Shown: positions 11,440-22,073, counted from the first letter of the stretch. The stretch is DNA of 64,000 nt from Paragonimus skrjabini miyazakii (GCA_014338405.1 JTDE01000725.1:121895-185894), one strand, 5' to 3'. Notes: generated by a model from the sequence alone, not told the origin. A program made the numbers and translations.

Positions 11440-12826
11440 CCAGAAGGCCTCGAGGACATACTGTATCGTTTGTCAGGTTCTAAGATCTTTTCAAAAATTG
11501 ATTTAAAGGATGCTTATCTACAAATACCACTTGATGAAGTATCAAGTAATTTGACTGTGATCACTACACCATTTGGACTGTATCGATACAATTTTCTACC
11601 TTTTGGTCTAAACATTTCGCCAGCTGTATTTCAGGATATCATGAATAAAATTACTAAAGAATTAGGTGGCATCGAAACCTATCAAGATGACGTTATTGTT
11701 CGTGCTCCAGATAAACCCACCCATGATTATCGCCTTCTCTCTCTGTTGAAACGATTATCTGACTTCAACGTGGCCATTAACCCAAAGAAGTGTAATTTTG
11801 CAGTTTTTTCTTTCTCCTGCCTTGGTTACATTGTTGATTGCAATGGTTCCAAACCAGATTTACAACGCTCAGCCCCATTAGTGAATGCACTGTCACCCAC
11901 TAACCTACATGAACTCCGCTCTGTTCTGGGCGCACTCCAATACTACTCCCGTTTTGTTCCGAATTTCGCTCAATGTGCCACTTCTTTGTTCGACATGTTA
12001 TCCAACAACAGTTTTTATTGGTCCATTAATCACGAAAAAACGCTGCCTTCTTTGCTTCACCATCTTCAAACTACTGCTGTTTTAAAACCGTTTTCTGCCA
12101 AAGATCAGTCGATTGTAATTACAAATGCCTCTCCCACTGGAATAGGTGCGGTTCTTGAACAGTGTGGTAGACCTGTTGTATGCGTCTCACGTCGTTTGTC
12201 TAAAGCCGAACGTGGGTATTCTCAGGCCCAACGTGAAGCCCTTGGAATATATTGGGCTGTTGGGACTTCATAAATACCTTTTTGGACTCTCATTAACTAT
12301 TGCAACAGACCATGAAGCTTTAGAATTTCTGTATCATCCCAGCAAATCACTGGCAAAGTCATCTGCTGCTATGGCGCAACGTTCGAGCATTGCCCTCAGT
12401 TCCTACAATTACACAATCATTCATCGTAGTGCAAAAGCTATTCCCCATGTCGATTACCTATCCAGATTCCCGTCACCTGACTCAAGCTCTGACAATGCTG
12501 ACTGTTTATTAGTTCAACCACTGCCAGTAAAAAGAGATGCACTTGTGTGCGATACTCGTAAATACTTTGGTCCTATTACCTCTGCTTTAAAACGTGGCTG
12601 GACACAGCAGGAACGGCGTAGATTCCCCGCATTTTACTGTCGCCGTGAAAGTTCGTCCATTACTCCAGACGGCTTACTGTGTTTCGATGACCGTGTTGTA
12701 ATTCCACCGACTCTGAGATCTGATATCCTTGCGGACTTGCATTCCAGATATTTGGGAGTTGATAAGACGAAGTCGCTTGCACGCTTATCTTGCTGGTGGC
12801 CGGAATTAGAATTTGTCGTTAAGTGA
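11440..12826 (+). pseudogene. Inverted pol remnant: RT, RNase H, start of integrase
   Basis: Plus-strand reading opens inside the RT palm (FSKIDLKDAYLQIPL), continues through ITTPFGLYRYNFLPFGL and a YQDD active-site box, and reaches RNase H. There the first catalytic Asp is replaced (TNAS for TDAS). A frameshift near 12262 moves reading to another frame through the RNase H end and the start of the integrase zinc-binding region (LHSRYLGVDK..., where one expected His is Tyr). It stops at 12824-12826. The thumb and finger parts upstream of the palm, and the integrase core, are missing. Confidence 0.85.
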
Positions 12827-12839
12827 CATGAACGTCTAG

Positions 12840-13611
12840 ACTTACATACCGATTGAATATAACCCATTTTGCCATAGCAGAAGCACTTTGCCTGTCTTTG
12901 TGGACATGAATACCGGGAATGACTGCGTACACAAGATGCGTATTTCCCAAATTGTTGTTGAGCTGGATTCGCATTACGTCCTATAGAAAATTGAACGGAT
13001 GGTCTTGGCACACGGAAATCAGTACGCGGTTTGAATGTGTTATCTTGTTTCGGTCTTGAATTGTTGCCTTCAGAATAATTGCAGAGACCCTCAGTAATCT
13101 TCGTAACTTGTTTCACGTCCTCATACTGTTCACACAGTTTACGAATGATCTGGAATCTTTAATCATGAGGCAAAAGAAGCTTCTTTTGTAGCTCTAGCAA
13201 GTTAATACCAGCAATCAACCGATCACGTAGCTAATTCTCTAACTGGATACCGTATTCACGCCTGGCTGATTGTGTTTGCAACTGTCAGACGAAGTCACGA
13301 ATCGATTGATATTCAGACCGAATTAACACATTGAGCTTGTCTCTTTCAACCGCCACAAAATTTACCGGTTTGAAGTGTTGGGGGAGTATCTTCTTCAGCG
13401 TAGGTTAGGAACAATTGATTGATGATTCCGGAAAAGCCATGTTTTTGACAAAGGCATAAGCGTCCATGCCGATGAAATGTAGAAAGAAAGCAATTTTCTT
13501 TTCCTCGTCCAACTCAGATTTTGTGAGACACCGAATGTCAAACCTCTCCAAGTAATCCTCCACTACTCGAGCATTTGAATTAGTGGATAATCGATCCATT
13601 CCAGTAATCAC
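12840..13611 (-). pseudogene. gag remnant of the mag-like element
   Basis: Minus-strand reading from 13611 gives a capsid-like block (motifs VEDYLERFDI and FFLHFIGMDAYAFVKNMAFP) of the kind seen in mag-type Gypsy gag. A second block (13116 to about 12840) carries a damaged zinc knuckle, KCFCYGKMGYIQSVC, in which Cys spacing and the His are altered. Between them, 13120-13400 is interrupted by stops. It lies 30 bp inside the LTR, as expected for gag, and opposite to pol. Confidence 0.75.
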
Positions 13612-13640
13612 TGTAAGTAGTACGAAAGCGCGACGCCAAT

Positions 13641-13828
13641 TGTTGTAATTAGAATTGAACTATATAGGATAACGATCGAACGTATAAGAATTGCAAAACA
13701 CAATTAGACACAACAACACAGAACGTATATTGTCGAATCGTACGTATCACCAAATTGTACAGGATATTGGAATGGTAAACCAACTGCATAACAGAAGGAG
13801 ACAAAGCATGTCAGTCTTGTTTATCGCA
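13641..13828 (-). repeat. LTR of the mag-like element (5' LTR in minus orientation)
   Basis: 188 bp; see the partner at 11256-11439. The adjacent sequence at 13640-13620 reads, on the minus strand, ATTGGCGTCGCGCTTTCG. This is a plausible primer-binding site because it starts with TGG two bases from the LTR end. Confidence 0.85.
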
Positions 13829-13833
13829 GCCTG

Positions 13834-15040
13834 ATTTTGTTTGATTTGCTTCACCCGAAGACGAACTTTTCTGTTCTGCTTACTCTGCAAAAGGTGCATG
13901 TGAAGTAATTTTGTACATTCATTCTGTAATATTTCTCAAAATTTGAGCAATCAATTTGTACACACGATACAATTTTATTGTTGATAGTGACTGTCATAGT
14001 TGAAGTATGTAACTTTACACATTTTATTACTTACTTATTAGTGCCGTGGAATCTTCGATAAAATGTTTTGGATTCGGTTGTCGTTATTTGTCTACTCGTT
14101 GTTCAGAGACAGTTCGGTTGTAACGTTGGCTATCTATTCGGCGGTTCGCCACTTCAGACCTGTCCTTGAAAAACACTCGACTTTCGAAAAATGGCTTTCG
14201 CGCTTCCAACTAGCAACTGGCTCCGCACATCACAAATCGAACACGTCAACATATGCTGATGTAATCCTCCACCACACTTCTACTAAACAACCGTTATGAC
14301 ATTTGTTTGACGACACTATACTATACTATGCCACACTGCCAATCCTGGCATCCAATCCATGGTCAAGCTAATTTCCGGTTGGTACGTTCAGTCCGGCATG
14401 GAAAAAAGATGTCCAAAACTGAACAGACGTCTATTTAGTCTATCAACAACCTAAGGTCAATCTTCATGTGTGTGCTCCGATAGGCCGATATTACTCCACT
14501 TCCTCTTGACTGTCGCCCATACGCGTTGACATCTGCTGCTGTCTAATGACAAGTTCTGTGTGCTTATGATGATCGATTGCTTCACCTCATAGCCCGAAAC
14601 CGACTCGATGCGAAACGTTGTCACCAAAAAGTTCTCGCGAGTTTCTATCGAACACTGGGCTACACCACACGATTTTGCCGACACTAGGATAACCAACCCA
14701 AGCTCGCATTTTTAAAGTGGTTGTTTCTTGAAAAAGGCCGCGTACCACAGGATTTCTTCGCCTCTGCATCACAACGTATCATCCAACTGCGAACTGGATG
14801 GATCAGCAATTTTATGCACAGCTAAACTGAGCGCTGAGTGCGATCCATTCGGTCCGTTGGACAGAAGCCCTGCCAATGGTCCTATTAGACATCCATGCAA
14901 ATTTCAGAAGCAACCCCTGTTTTTCCTGAACTGACCTTTTATACGATCAACCATTACGTTCACTTGGTAGTCACTTCGTCGCCGGAGGCTACTTTCAGAT
15001 ACGGCGGTCCACTTATTATACAGCTCATCGCCCAGTAAAC
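13834..15040. other. Intergenic, no gene recognised
   Basis: Short frames only (for example 14063-14299 +, 78 codons). None has a motif or supported splice sites. Confidence 0.4.
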
Positions 15041-15900
15041 ACGCAGACTCGGGCAAGAGTTGGCAAGGAGTCGGATCCGAGTAGGCGCGCAACAATATCC
15101 AGAGCCGATCCGACTCTGGCCAGAGTCGGATCGGAGTGGGCCGGAGTGGGATTTCAGTAGGCCAGTGTAGGATCTGAGTAGGCCAACCGCGCTAACGGAA
15201 CCTTCTATACATTCCTAGTTATTCGCTTCAACAACTGAATTATTTCGAAACTTATGTAATCAAACGCCTACGACCTACTGAAGCTATTCCGTAAGTTTCA
15301 CCGAATTATCCTCTTAGCGATCGATCTTATCTGGCAGCAAGTTGTCAAGCCAATTCAACAGGATCATTTTTGTAATGAAGCGTTTACTACGAATGCCTTC
15401 AAATGATCTAACGCAGACCGATGTGGAGATGGACAATGGACGCATCCGATAACTCTCCGAATAGCTCCTACGACGAACATACTAACGTAAACATCTTCTA
15501 CGTGAACGCTGAACACGCATAAATTAACAGGAAAACGAAAATTACCGCAGTACAAAAGTACATGTATATTTCATTAAAAAATGATAGAGTCCAAGAAGCA
15601 AAAGCAGTTAGAAACAATTCCCGTTGAAGTTGAAGGCATCCCCAAATCCAACATGCTGTACGCGAAATACGAATCGAACAACATCTGAGGAAAAATAACA
15701 ACAAAGAAAGAGGAAACAACAGGATATGAAAGAAAGACCAATGGAGAAAAACAAGAAAGCAATACTGTAAATGTCGCCAAAAATATTTCCCGATTGGAAA
15801 TAAACCTAGATGTGAACACATAACACGAATCAACAAGACTTGTAACAGACATGGCTTCACCACATCCAAAATCAAGTTTATGTGAAACACGCATTAAAGA
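15041..15900 (-). repeat. Dispersed repeat family R1, copy 3
   Basis: In minus orientation the order of blocks equals copies 1 and 2: gaagccatgtctgttacaag start near 15860, T/C-rich tract, gcgtgttcagcgttcacgtag near 15520, then the GC-rich 3' module with CTCTGGCCAGAG at 15114-15125. A second short piece of the start word (ctgttacgagtcctgttgattcgtg on the minus strand) sits at about 15975-16035, a local duplication of the repeat's beginning. Confidence 0.7.
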
Positions 15901-16045
15901 CCCCTACGTGGCACCTATAGTTAGACTACGATGCTGACAAATATCCACTTCACGTCAATGATTTCGCGTTGAAAGTTGTCAATATGTGAAGTCATAACAC
16001 GAATCAACAGGACTCGTAACAGACAAGGCTTCTGTATGTTAAAAT

Positions 16046-17095
16046 CTGATATGCACTTTTACCTGGTGGATGTATCCCCAGTGGTGACAGTGGTTTCAGG
16101 GAACTTGGCGCTGCATTTCGTTTTTGTGTTTCTCTATTTCTACTAGGTCAACCTGGGTAAAAGAAGATATACCACACAAATTTAGCGGCACATTTGTGTG
16201 GTGGGTTAACTGCAACCAACCTCAAACATGCATCCACGATACATCCACGATACAGGTTCGTTTTTTTTCTGGCTTCCTCCTCCAGGCCTTTCTCTGCATC
16301 TTCAAGCTTTGGATTTCTCTTTCAATTAAATGACCCCGTAAACGTTATTACCTGTTTCCGATAAGTTCCTGAATATCGACGTATTGATCTCTCACCATCC
16401 CTGTCTTTGGCTCCTTGGAACCACCTCATGAGGAACGAGCGGCTTCAATAGCGTGATAAGCAGCTTCAGATCAGCGGCCGCGAGGGACTTCGCGCTGATG
16501 GAGAATAATCTCACTGTGTCAAGAATAGGTGGGGCTGTTACCGTGCTATTCACTATAACAATTGAATGACATGTTGTCCGCAGAACTCACATGTACCTCG
16601 GGGATCGCGTATTATCTCAACAGAAGGGATTGGACGTATGCCCTCCATTACCTGATCACCTTCGTCATCTTAACTTTGAAATAAACATGAAATAAACATA
16701 AAATAAAGGACTATCATGTTTCTCAAATGAAATAATTTCACCCTCCAAGGTGGTAGGGGTAGTAGTGGAGGAAATACCAACAGTGCCGATGGCAAACCGT
16801 AGACGTTCCCGGCGTATTAGACGATATATAGTGGTACGACAATACAACCTTCGCCCGGAACTCATGAAGCATCAAACGTCTATTAACCAGGTGGCTTTAG
16901 GGAGTATGCAGGTCGAAAAATCAAACGCCTAGGTGAAACTTAGTCTCCAGGTCAGTCTTTAACATGTCTATACTGAATAATAAAAGTGGGTTACATTACC
17001 CATACATTCAAGGTGGCAGAACATATTGTTACCTAGGTCTATCCTCAAAACATCACAAAAACAAGAATGCGAAAAGCGACCAAACCGGAGGCACG
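16046..17095. other. Intergenic, nothing clear
   Basis: Small open frames at 16124-16333 and 16750-16932 (+) lack motifs. The second is Arg-rich (RRRSRRIRRYIVVRQYNLRPE) and might be a remnant of a retroelement tail, but this is a guess. Confidence 0.35.
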
Positions 17096-17434
17096 TGTAG
17101 GGTCTGTTGAGATTTTGTTCTCTTGTTATATACTGTTCTTCACGCCTATTATGTTCAATGTACATATAAACCACTTGTCTATTGTTTGAATGAATACACA
17201 CTTCGTCCTCGAGCGCCTAAGCTTCTGCATGCACGTGGTCGTTGTTACCGGGAGTTGATTGTGGCAACAGCGGGTTTCAATACACTGGAGAAACTGGCTT
17301 CGTTGGAATTTGTTTGCTATCTAACAGAAACTTTCTTCAAGCAAATAGCGAAATTAGTGTGGTGGAAGTTATCGTAGACAGTTATTGTAGATTATTTTGT
17401 AACATTGTCGACTGTTTTCTTGATTTTCATTGCA
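17096..17434 (+). repeat. 5' LTR of the CsRn1-type element
   Basis: Begins TGTAGGGTCTG and ends CATTGCA. It aligns to 22087-22425 with no gaps and about eight substitutions (roughly 97-98 % identity), two to three of them within the last 14 bp. Confidence 0.95.
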
Positions 17435-17438
17435 TAAT

Positions 17439-17456
17439 TGGTGAACCCTCGTTGAT
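17439..17456 (+). promoter_or_regulatory. Primer-binding site, probably tRNA-Trp
   Basis: TGGTGAACCCTCGTTGAT lies four bases after the 5' LTR. Compared with the complement of a eukaryotic tRNA-Trp 3' end (TGGTGACCCCGACGTG) it agrees at the first six positions and several later ones. CsRn1-type elements are known to prime with tRNA-Trp. The match is imperfect, so the tRNA identity is inferred. Confidence 0.6.
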
Positions 17457-17549
17457 TTCTTTTTCTTTTCTGCATACTCCCCGAAAATTCTTTTCTCTCT
17501 TTCATTGCCTAGTCGGTTTTTTTTGTGAGTGACTTTATTTTCCCTTAAC

Positions 17550-18377
17550 ATGACTGATTCTGAACCAGATCCTACTGCTGTGGAAAATGCAGTTTATGTC
17601 AAACTTCCCGAGTTCGGTAGTCGTGATCCTAGGCTCTGGTTCGCTCAAGTCGAAGCCATTTTTGACTCTAGACGGATACGCTCAAAAAAGTCAATGTATA
17701 ATTTTATAGTTGCCAACCTCCCAGAGCAGGTCACTACTGAAGTTATCGACCTCATCTACACTCAACTCAGTGTTAGCCCACATGACACTTTAAAGGCCGC
17801 GATCATTAGACGAACTGCAGCAACCGATGAGCAGAACCTGCGAAAGCTTCTGACGGGAGTAGAGTTGGGTGACAGAACTCCTTCACAACTCCTCCGTTAC
17901 ATGACACAACTTCAGAGCAAACATACGGTGAACGAACCAACCCTGCGTGAGTTATGGCACAAAAATCTTCCGGACGATATCCGAAAAATATTGTCCATAC
18001 TCGATAAGGACACACCGCTTCAAAAACTCGCGGAGCTGGCTGACCAGGTATACCAGAATTATCAAAGCTGCACAGTGTCTCATGTACACCTACAAGAAGC
18101 GTCGTCGAGCCTTAGCTGGCAAAACGAACTAGACGCGCTGAAGCAGCAATTCTCCGACATGACCGTACAGCTCTGTGGAATCACTAAACAACTGACAACA
18201 CAATCGAGAGGCCCTTCATATCGCCACCAATCCCGAAGCCCTTCACGCAGACGACGAGTTGATCGGAACGTATGTTATTATCATCGTCAATTCGGATCTA
18301 AAGCGATCCGTTGTACCAGGCCATGCAGTTTTGCTCAGGATAATTCCTATTCGGGAAACGCCAGGGCCGGACAGTAA
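17550..18377 (+). CDS. gag: gag polyprotein of the CsRn1-type element
   Basis: 275 codons from ATG at 17550, chosen because it precedes the acidic N terminus and the family-typical motif LPEFGSRDPRLWFAQVEA at residues ~19-36. The middle part is helical capsid. The C terminus is basic (RSPSRRRRVD) and carries CYYHRQFGSKAIRCTRPC, a C-x2-H-x9-C-x3-C box typical of CsRn1 gag rather than the usual zinc knuckle. The frame is uninterrupted. The stop overlaps the pol start as TAATG (18375-18379), suggesting pol is made by reinitiation or a frame change. Confidence 0.9.
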   Translation: MTDSEPDPTAVENAVYVKLPEFGSRDPRLWFAQVEAIFDSRRIRSKKSMYNFIVANLPEQVTTEVIDLIYTQLSVSPHDTLKAAIIRRTAATDEQNLRKLLTGVELGDRTPSQLLRYMTQLQSKHTVNEPTLRELWHKNLPDDIRKILSILDKDTPLQKLAELADQVYQNYQSCTVSHVHLQEASSSLSWQNELDALKQQFSDMTVQLCGITKQLTTQSRGPSYRHQSRSPSRRRRVDRNVCYYHRQFGSKAIRCTRPCSFAQDNSYSGNARAGQ

Positions 18378-19042
18378 TGGCAACGGCTGTTCATGGCTCT
18401 TCAAACTGTCGCCTTTTCTACGTGTTCGACAGTTCAACTGCGCTGAATTTTCTCATTGGCACAGGTGCAGAGGTTAGCGTTATTCCACCAAAAGACGACA
18501 AACGCAACCTTCAACCGTTATCGTACACACTACAGGCTGCTAATTGTTCGACGATCCCAACATACGCTGAGAAGCTTCTCACGCTCGATCTCAGCCTTAG
18601 GCTCCAGTTTCTCTGGAGATTTACGGTAGCAGACGTACAACACCCGATAATTGGCGTTGATTTCTTGTCATCCTTTGGACTCATAGTAGATGTTGGTAGT
18701 AGGAAATTGATCGACAGCACGACCATCTTGTGCGTACACGGTAAGGCCACATCAATCAAATCTATTGGACTGCGATCGGCCTTACCAGATAACGGTTTTG
18801 CAGCAACCCTTCGACAATCTCCACAACTCATCAATCCGTCTAACCTAACGTCACCACCTAAACGCGATGTTTTTCACCACATCGTCACCAAAGGTCCACC
18901 TACTTTTGCACGCCGCGGACGTTTGCCACCTCACAAACTCAAAGTGGCGAAGGCAGAATTTGAACACCTCTTACGACTTGGCGTTATTCAGCCGACAAAT
19001 AGTCTGTGGGCTTCACCTGTTCACGGGGTTCCAAAGAAGTGA
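18377..19042 (+). pseudogene. pol: pol part 1: protease and RT start
   Basis: Opens at ATG 18377. The aspartic protease site reads FLIGTGAEVSVIPP, where the family has DTGAE, so the catalytic Asp is Gly and the protease is expected to be inactive. A hydrophobic flap region and IIGVDFLSSFGL follow. RT begins at HHIVTKGPPTFARRGRLPP and runs to VPKK, then hits a stop at 19040-19042 because of a small indel. Reading continues in another frame at about 19038. Confidence 0.85.
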
Positions 19043-19860
19043 CAGGTGACTGGCGCCCCTGCGGTGATTATCGTATCCTTAAAAACTTCACTGTTCCAGA
19101 TCTATACCCCATCCCTCACAGCCACGACCTCTCAATTGGGTTGAACGGGAAGACTATCTTCTCCAAGATAGATTTGGTTCGAGCTTACCATCAGACTCCC
19201 GTGGCCCCGGAGGATATCCCGAAGACAGCAATTACTACTCCCTTTGGACTCTATGAATTCGTCCGTATGTCATTTGGCTTACGGAACGCCGCACAAACTT
19301 TCCAAAGGTTTATGAACCAAGTGCTTCGTGGTCTCCACTTCGTGTACGTTTATATTGACGACGTCTTAGTCGCGAGCGAAAACACTCGAAAGCACGAGTC
19401 ACACCTTCGAAAGCTGTTCGAACGTTTTGCTCAATACGGTGTGACACTAAACCCCATGAAATGCATCTTCGGAGTTACCTCCATCGATTTTCTTGGACAT
19501 CGAATTGATAGTAACGGTATCCGACTTTTATCAAAGAAAATCAGTGCTGTTAAAGACTACCTACAGCCACAGTCCCTGAAAAGTCTTCGACGCTTCCTAG
19601 GCATCGTGAATTATTATTGTCGCTTCATTCTACGGTGTTCGAAACTGTTGAAACCCCACATGGACGTTTTAAAAGCTAATCCTGAACACTTCGTTTTGTC
19701 TTCTGAGGCCAATACTGCGTTCGTTGCAGCCGAAGAAACTTTGTCCCAATCCGCCACATTAACGCATTTGAGGGCGGATGAACACTCGCCGCTAATCTTA
19801 AAGACTGACGCATCTCAGTCGGCTGTTGGCGCTGTCTTACAACAAAACGTCAATGGTTAA
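19038..19860 (+). pseudogene. pol: pol part 2: RT palm/thumb and start of RNase H
   Basis: This frame carries GDWRPCGDYR, FSKIDLVRAYHQ, ITTPFGLYEFVRMSFGLRNA, the intact YIDD active-site box (VYIDDVLVAS), FLGHRID and the connection LKSLRRFLGIVNYYCRF. It then enters RNase H (LKTDASQSAVGAVLQQ) and stops at 19858-19860. The RT catalytic residues look intact even though the flanking frames are broken. Confidence 0.9.
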
Positions 19861-20525
19861 ATCCGACCTTCGTCCTTTTTCTCCCGAAAACTCCAACCAG
19901 CGCAGTACCTTTGGTCGTGAGTTACTGGCCATTTACCTTGCCATTAAACACTTTCGACATCTTCTGGAAGGTCGCTACTTCATTGTTTTTAGTGATCATA
20001 AACCACTTGTGTTTGCCTCCGGTTCCTCTCCAGATCGGTACTCCCCTAGAGAAACAAGACACTTGGACTTTATCTCACAGTCCACTACCGAAATTCGTTT
20101 TATAGACGGTTCCAGCAACTTCGTCGCCGACGCCTTGTCTCGTCCGGATGTCAACCAATTACCCACAATTGGCATTGACTTTCTATCTCTCGCGAAATCC
20201 CAGGTTAATGATCCAGGACTTCGTCAACTGCGTGTCAACCCCTCCCTAAAACTACGTGATATTCCATTAACCCAATCAGAATACTCACTTACGTGTGACA
20301 TGTCAACCGGCAAATCTCGACCATTCGTCCCTTTCGCACACCGGCATGATGTTTTCAATCGCATCCATTTCCTGTCACATCCAAGCATACGTGCGTCAAC
20401 GGAACTAGTTACCGAGCGTTACACTTAGCCACGTATTCGTAAGGATGTTTGTAACTAGGCCGAACAGTGCTTGGAATGTCAACGCAGTAAAGTTCACCGT
20501 CACACCATCACTACTACCTGCACAG
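19855..20525 (+). pseudogene. pol: pol part 3: RNase H end and integrase zinc-binding domain
   Basis: After the frameshift the reading resumes with STFGRELLAIYLAIKHFRH and FSDHKPL (RNase H) and GSSNFVADALSRP. The integrase zinc region follows, with FLSHPSIRAS and CLECQRSKVHRH. Two in-frame TAG codons (20426-20428 and near 20456) replace positions where the family has Trp, both explainable by TGG to TAG. The part is then cut by the nested insertion at 20526. Confidence 0.85.
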
Positions 20526-20995
20526 TTAGGGGAAGATGAGGGCCAAATACGTCTGTGATAACACACCTAGGGAAGTGTGCTATCCCAGTGATCTTGTCAA
20601 GAGCGGAAGGAGTTGGAGATGTAGCTAGAGGGTTTGCTGATGCCTCCTACATGGATTATACCACTACCTGTCGGTCTTGTCTATCATGGTTGAGGTCCCT
20701 TGTAGGGTGAAGGAAGCTAACGCTTGTTATCATGTATTTAAGCCACCATCGGGGGTTGCGATTATTTTTCTTTCATTCTCCCCTCCCTCATTCTTTTTGC
20801 CCACGTAGATTACTCGATAATCAAAACGGGCTCGAAATCGAAGAACGGAATCGGAAAAATCCGTCATTCCCGCGTCAAGCGGGACAGTCGCAGCTCTGGG
20901 TGCTGTTCTCTGGCATTCCGGTGCAAATATTCTGGACGCTTGATTGGCAACAGCCATTTCGTCCTGTGCAAATTGAACTTGAACTTGAACTTGAA
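20526..20995 (+). repeat. Retroposon-like repeat R3, copy 1, nested in integrase
   Basis: The integrase reading ends at ...CTGCACAG and resumes at TACCCGACGAACGC, so about 470 bp is inserted. The insert matches 23905-24275 from about 20615 on (shared ctagaggg, ctataccactacctgtcgg, tctttcattctcccctccctc and cattccggtgcaaatattctgga). It ends in a short tail of GAACTT units (20974-20993), as SINE/LINE tails often do. No clear Pol III boxes and no target duplication are seen, so the class is uncertain. Confidence 0.75.
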
Positions 20996-21245
20996 TACCC
21001 GACGAACGCTTCAAACACGTCCATCTGGACATCGTTGGCCCCCTCCCCCTTCCAGCGGCTATACACATCTTCTAACCTGCGTGGACCGATTCACGAGATG
21101 GCCCATTGCCGTCCCTTTGAACAACACGTCAAGGGAACCAATTGCACGCAATTTTCTCGACTCGTGGATTTCGAATTTTTGGTGTTCCGGCTACAATCAC
21201 GACTGATCGTGGATCTCAGTTCATGTCTATTCTTTTTCCCGTGAT
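20996..21245 (+). pseudogene. pol: pol part 4: integrase catalytic core, first half
   Basis: Carries FKHVHLDIVGPLPL (first catalytic Asp), CVDRFTRWPIAVPL and, after frame changes, TTDRGSQF (second Asp, near 21204-21227). At least two frameshifts occur between 21040 and 21245, so no continuous product is possible. Confidence 0.8.
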
Positions 21246-22022
21246 TTGAGTCGTATTCTTGGATGCGAGCACATAACGACCACTGCTTACCATCCATTGT
21301 CGAACGGTTTGGTAGAAAGGTTCCATCGCCAACTCAAAGCATCTTTGATGGCAACATCGGCAGGTGGCAAATGGTCCGATCGCCTACCTATTATTCTTCT
21401 TGGCTTGCGAACCACTGTAAAGGAAGACAGTGGATGCACCTCAACAGAACTCGTGTATGGTTGTACATTACGTGTTCCTGGAGAATTCCCTTCTGATTCC
21501 CTGGCATCTCTCAGTCCTGACGCGACTCACGTCATGCGTCTAAAGAATCACATGCGTCTTGTTCAACCTTCGCCTCCACGGAAAACGTCGCGCCAAGAAC
21601 AAATCCATCGAGCTCTTCTTACTTGCCCCTTCGTTTTAATCCGTGTTGGCTCATCTAAGTCACCTCTGCAACCGCCGTATGATGGTCCCTTCAGAGTGCT
21701 CGACCGCAAAGACAAATATTTTGTCATTGACAAAAACGGAATACGTCACTCAGTGAGCATTGACGGATTGAAGGTTGCTTACGTCGATCGCGATTCAACT
21801 CCGCTGTTTCGTCATTTGGACATTGCACATGCAGACGACTCCACCCAGCGTCCCCTAGATCCGACTACCGACTCACAAAGCCTTTCTCAGTCCACCCAAC
21901 CTATGTGTGACACCAGTGACCATGCCCTTATCCCTGCTTCCCAGTCCAAGCCTTCCACATCACACACCCGTTCTGGACGGACTGTTAGATGGCCAACCAT
22001 TTATAAAGATTATCGATACTGA
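21246..22022 (+). CDS. pol: pol part 5: integrase core end and C-terminal domain
   Basis: A 258-codon open frame that starts with ATG at 21246 only by chance. It contains AYHPLSNGLVERFHRQLK (third catalytic residue, Glu), GLRTTVKEDSGCTSTELVYG and a GPFRVLDRKDKYFVID module like the Gypsy GPY/F integrase tail. It then ends in a Ser/Thr/Pro-rich region and SGRTVRWPTIYKDY. This piece is intact but would not be made alone. Confidence 0.85.
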   Translation: MSRILGCEHITTTAYHPLSNGLVERFHRQLKASLMATSAGGKWSDRLPIILLGLRTTVKEDSGCTSTELVYGCTLRVPGEFPSDSLASLSPDATHVMRLKNHMRLVQPSPPRKTSRQEQIHRALLTCPFVLIRVGSSKSPLQPPYDGPFRVLDRKDKYFVIDKNGIRHSVSIDGLKVAYVDRDSTPLFRHLDIAHADDSTQRPLDPTTDSQSLSQSTQPMCDTSDHALIPASQSKPSTSHTRSGRTVRWPTIYKDYRY

Positions 22023-22073
22023 CCCACTTTCGGCTTTCTTAATTATCGACCGTTTTCTCTTCCCTAACGCTCT

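Larger units (their letters stand above)
11256..13828 (-). mobile_element. Compact Gypsy (mag-like) LTR element with inverted pol
   Basis: Two direct repeats (11256-11439 and 13641-13828) bound the element, with TG/CA ends. A perfect 5-bp target duplication GCCTG lies at 11251-11255 and 13829-13833. On the minus strand the order is LTR, a primer-binding-like TGGCGTCGCGC right behind the LTR, then gag. The pol segment (11440-12826) is on the plus strand and abuts the other LTR directly, so pol is inverted inside an otherwise properly inserted element. Most of integrase and the polypurine tract are absent. The element cannot be autonomous. Confidence 0.85.

Noticed and set aside
12634..12826. 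C-terminal part of the minus-strand frame that contains the gag zinc knuckle
   Set aside because: This part is antisense of the inverted pol segment, so it is not gag.
16470..16500. Small GC-rich hairpin around gcggccgcgag
   Set aside because: Short, isolated, no associated gene or repeat copy.
20730..21244. 112- and 170-codon frames on both strands
   Set aside because: They run through the R3 insert and the junction to integrase; they are by-products of the repeat.
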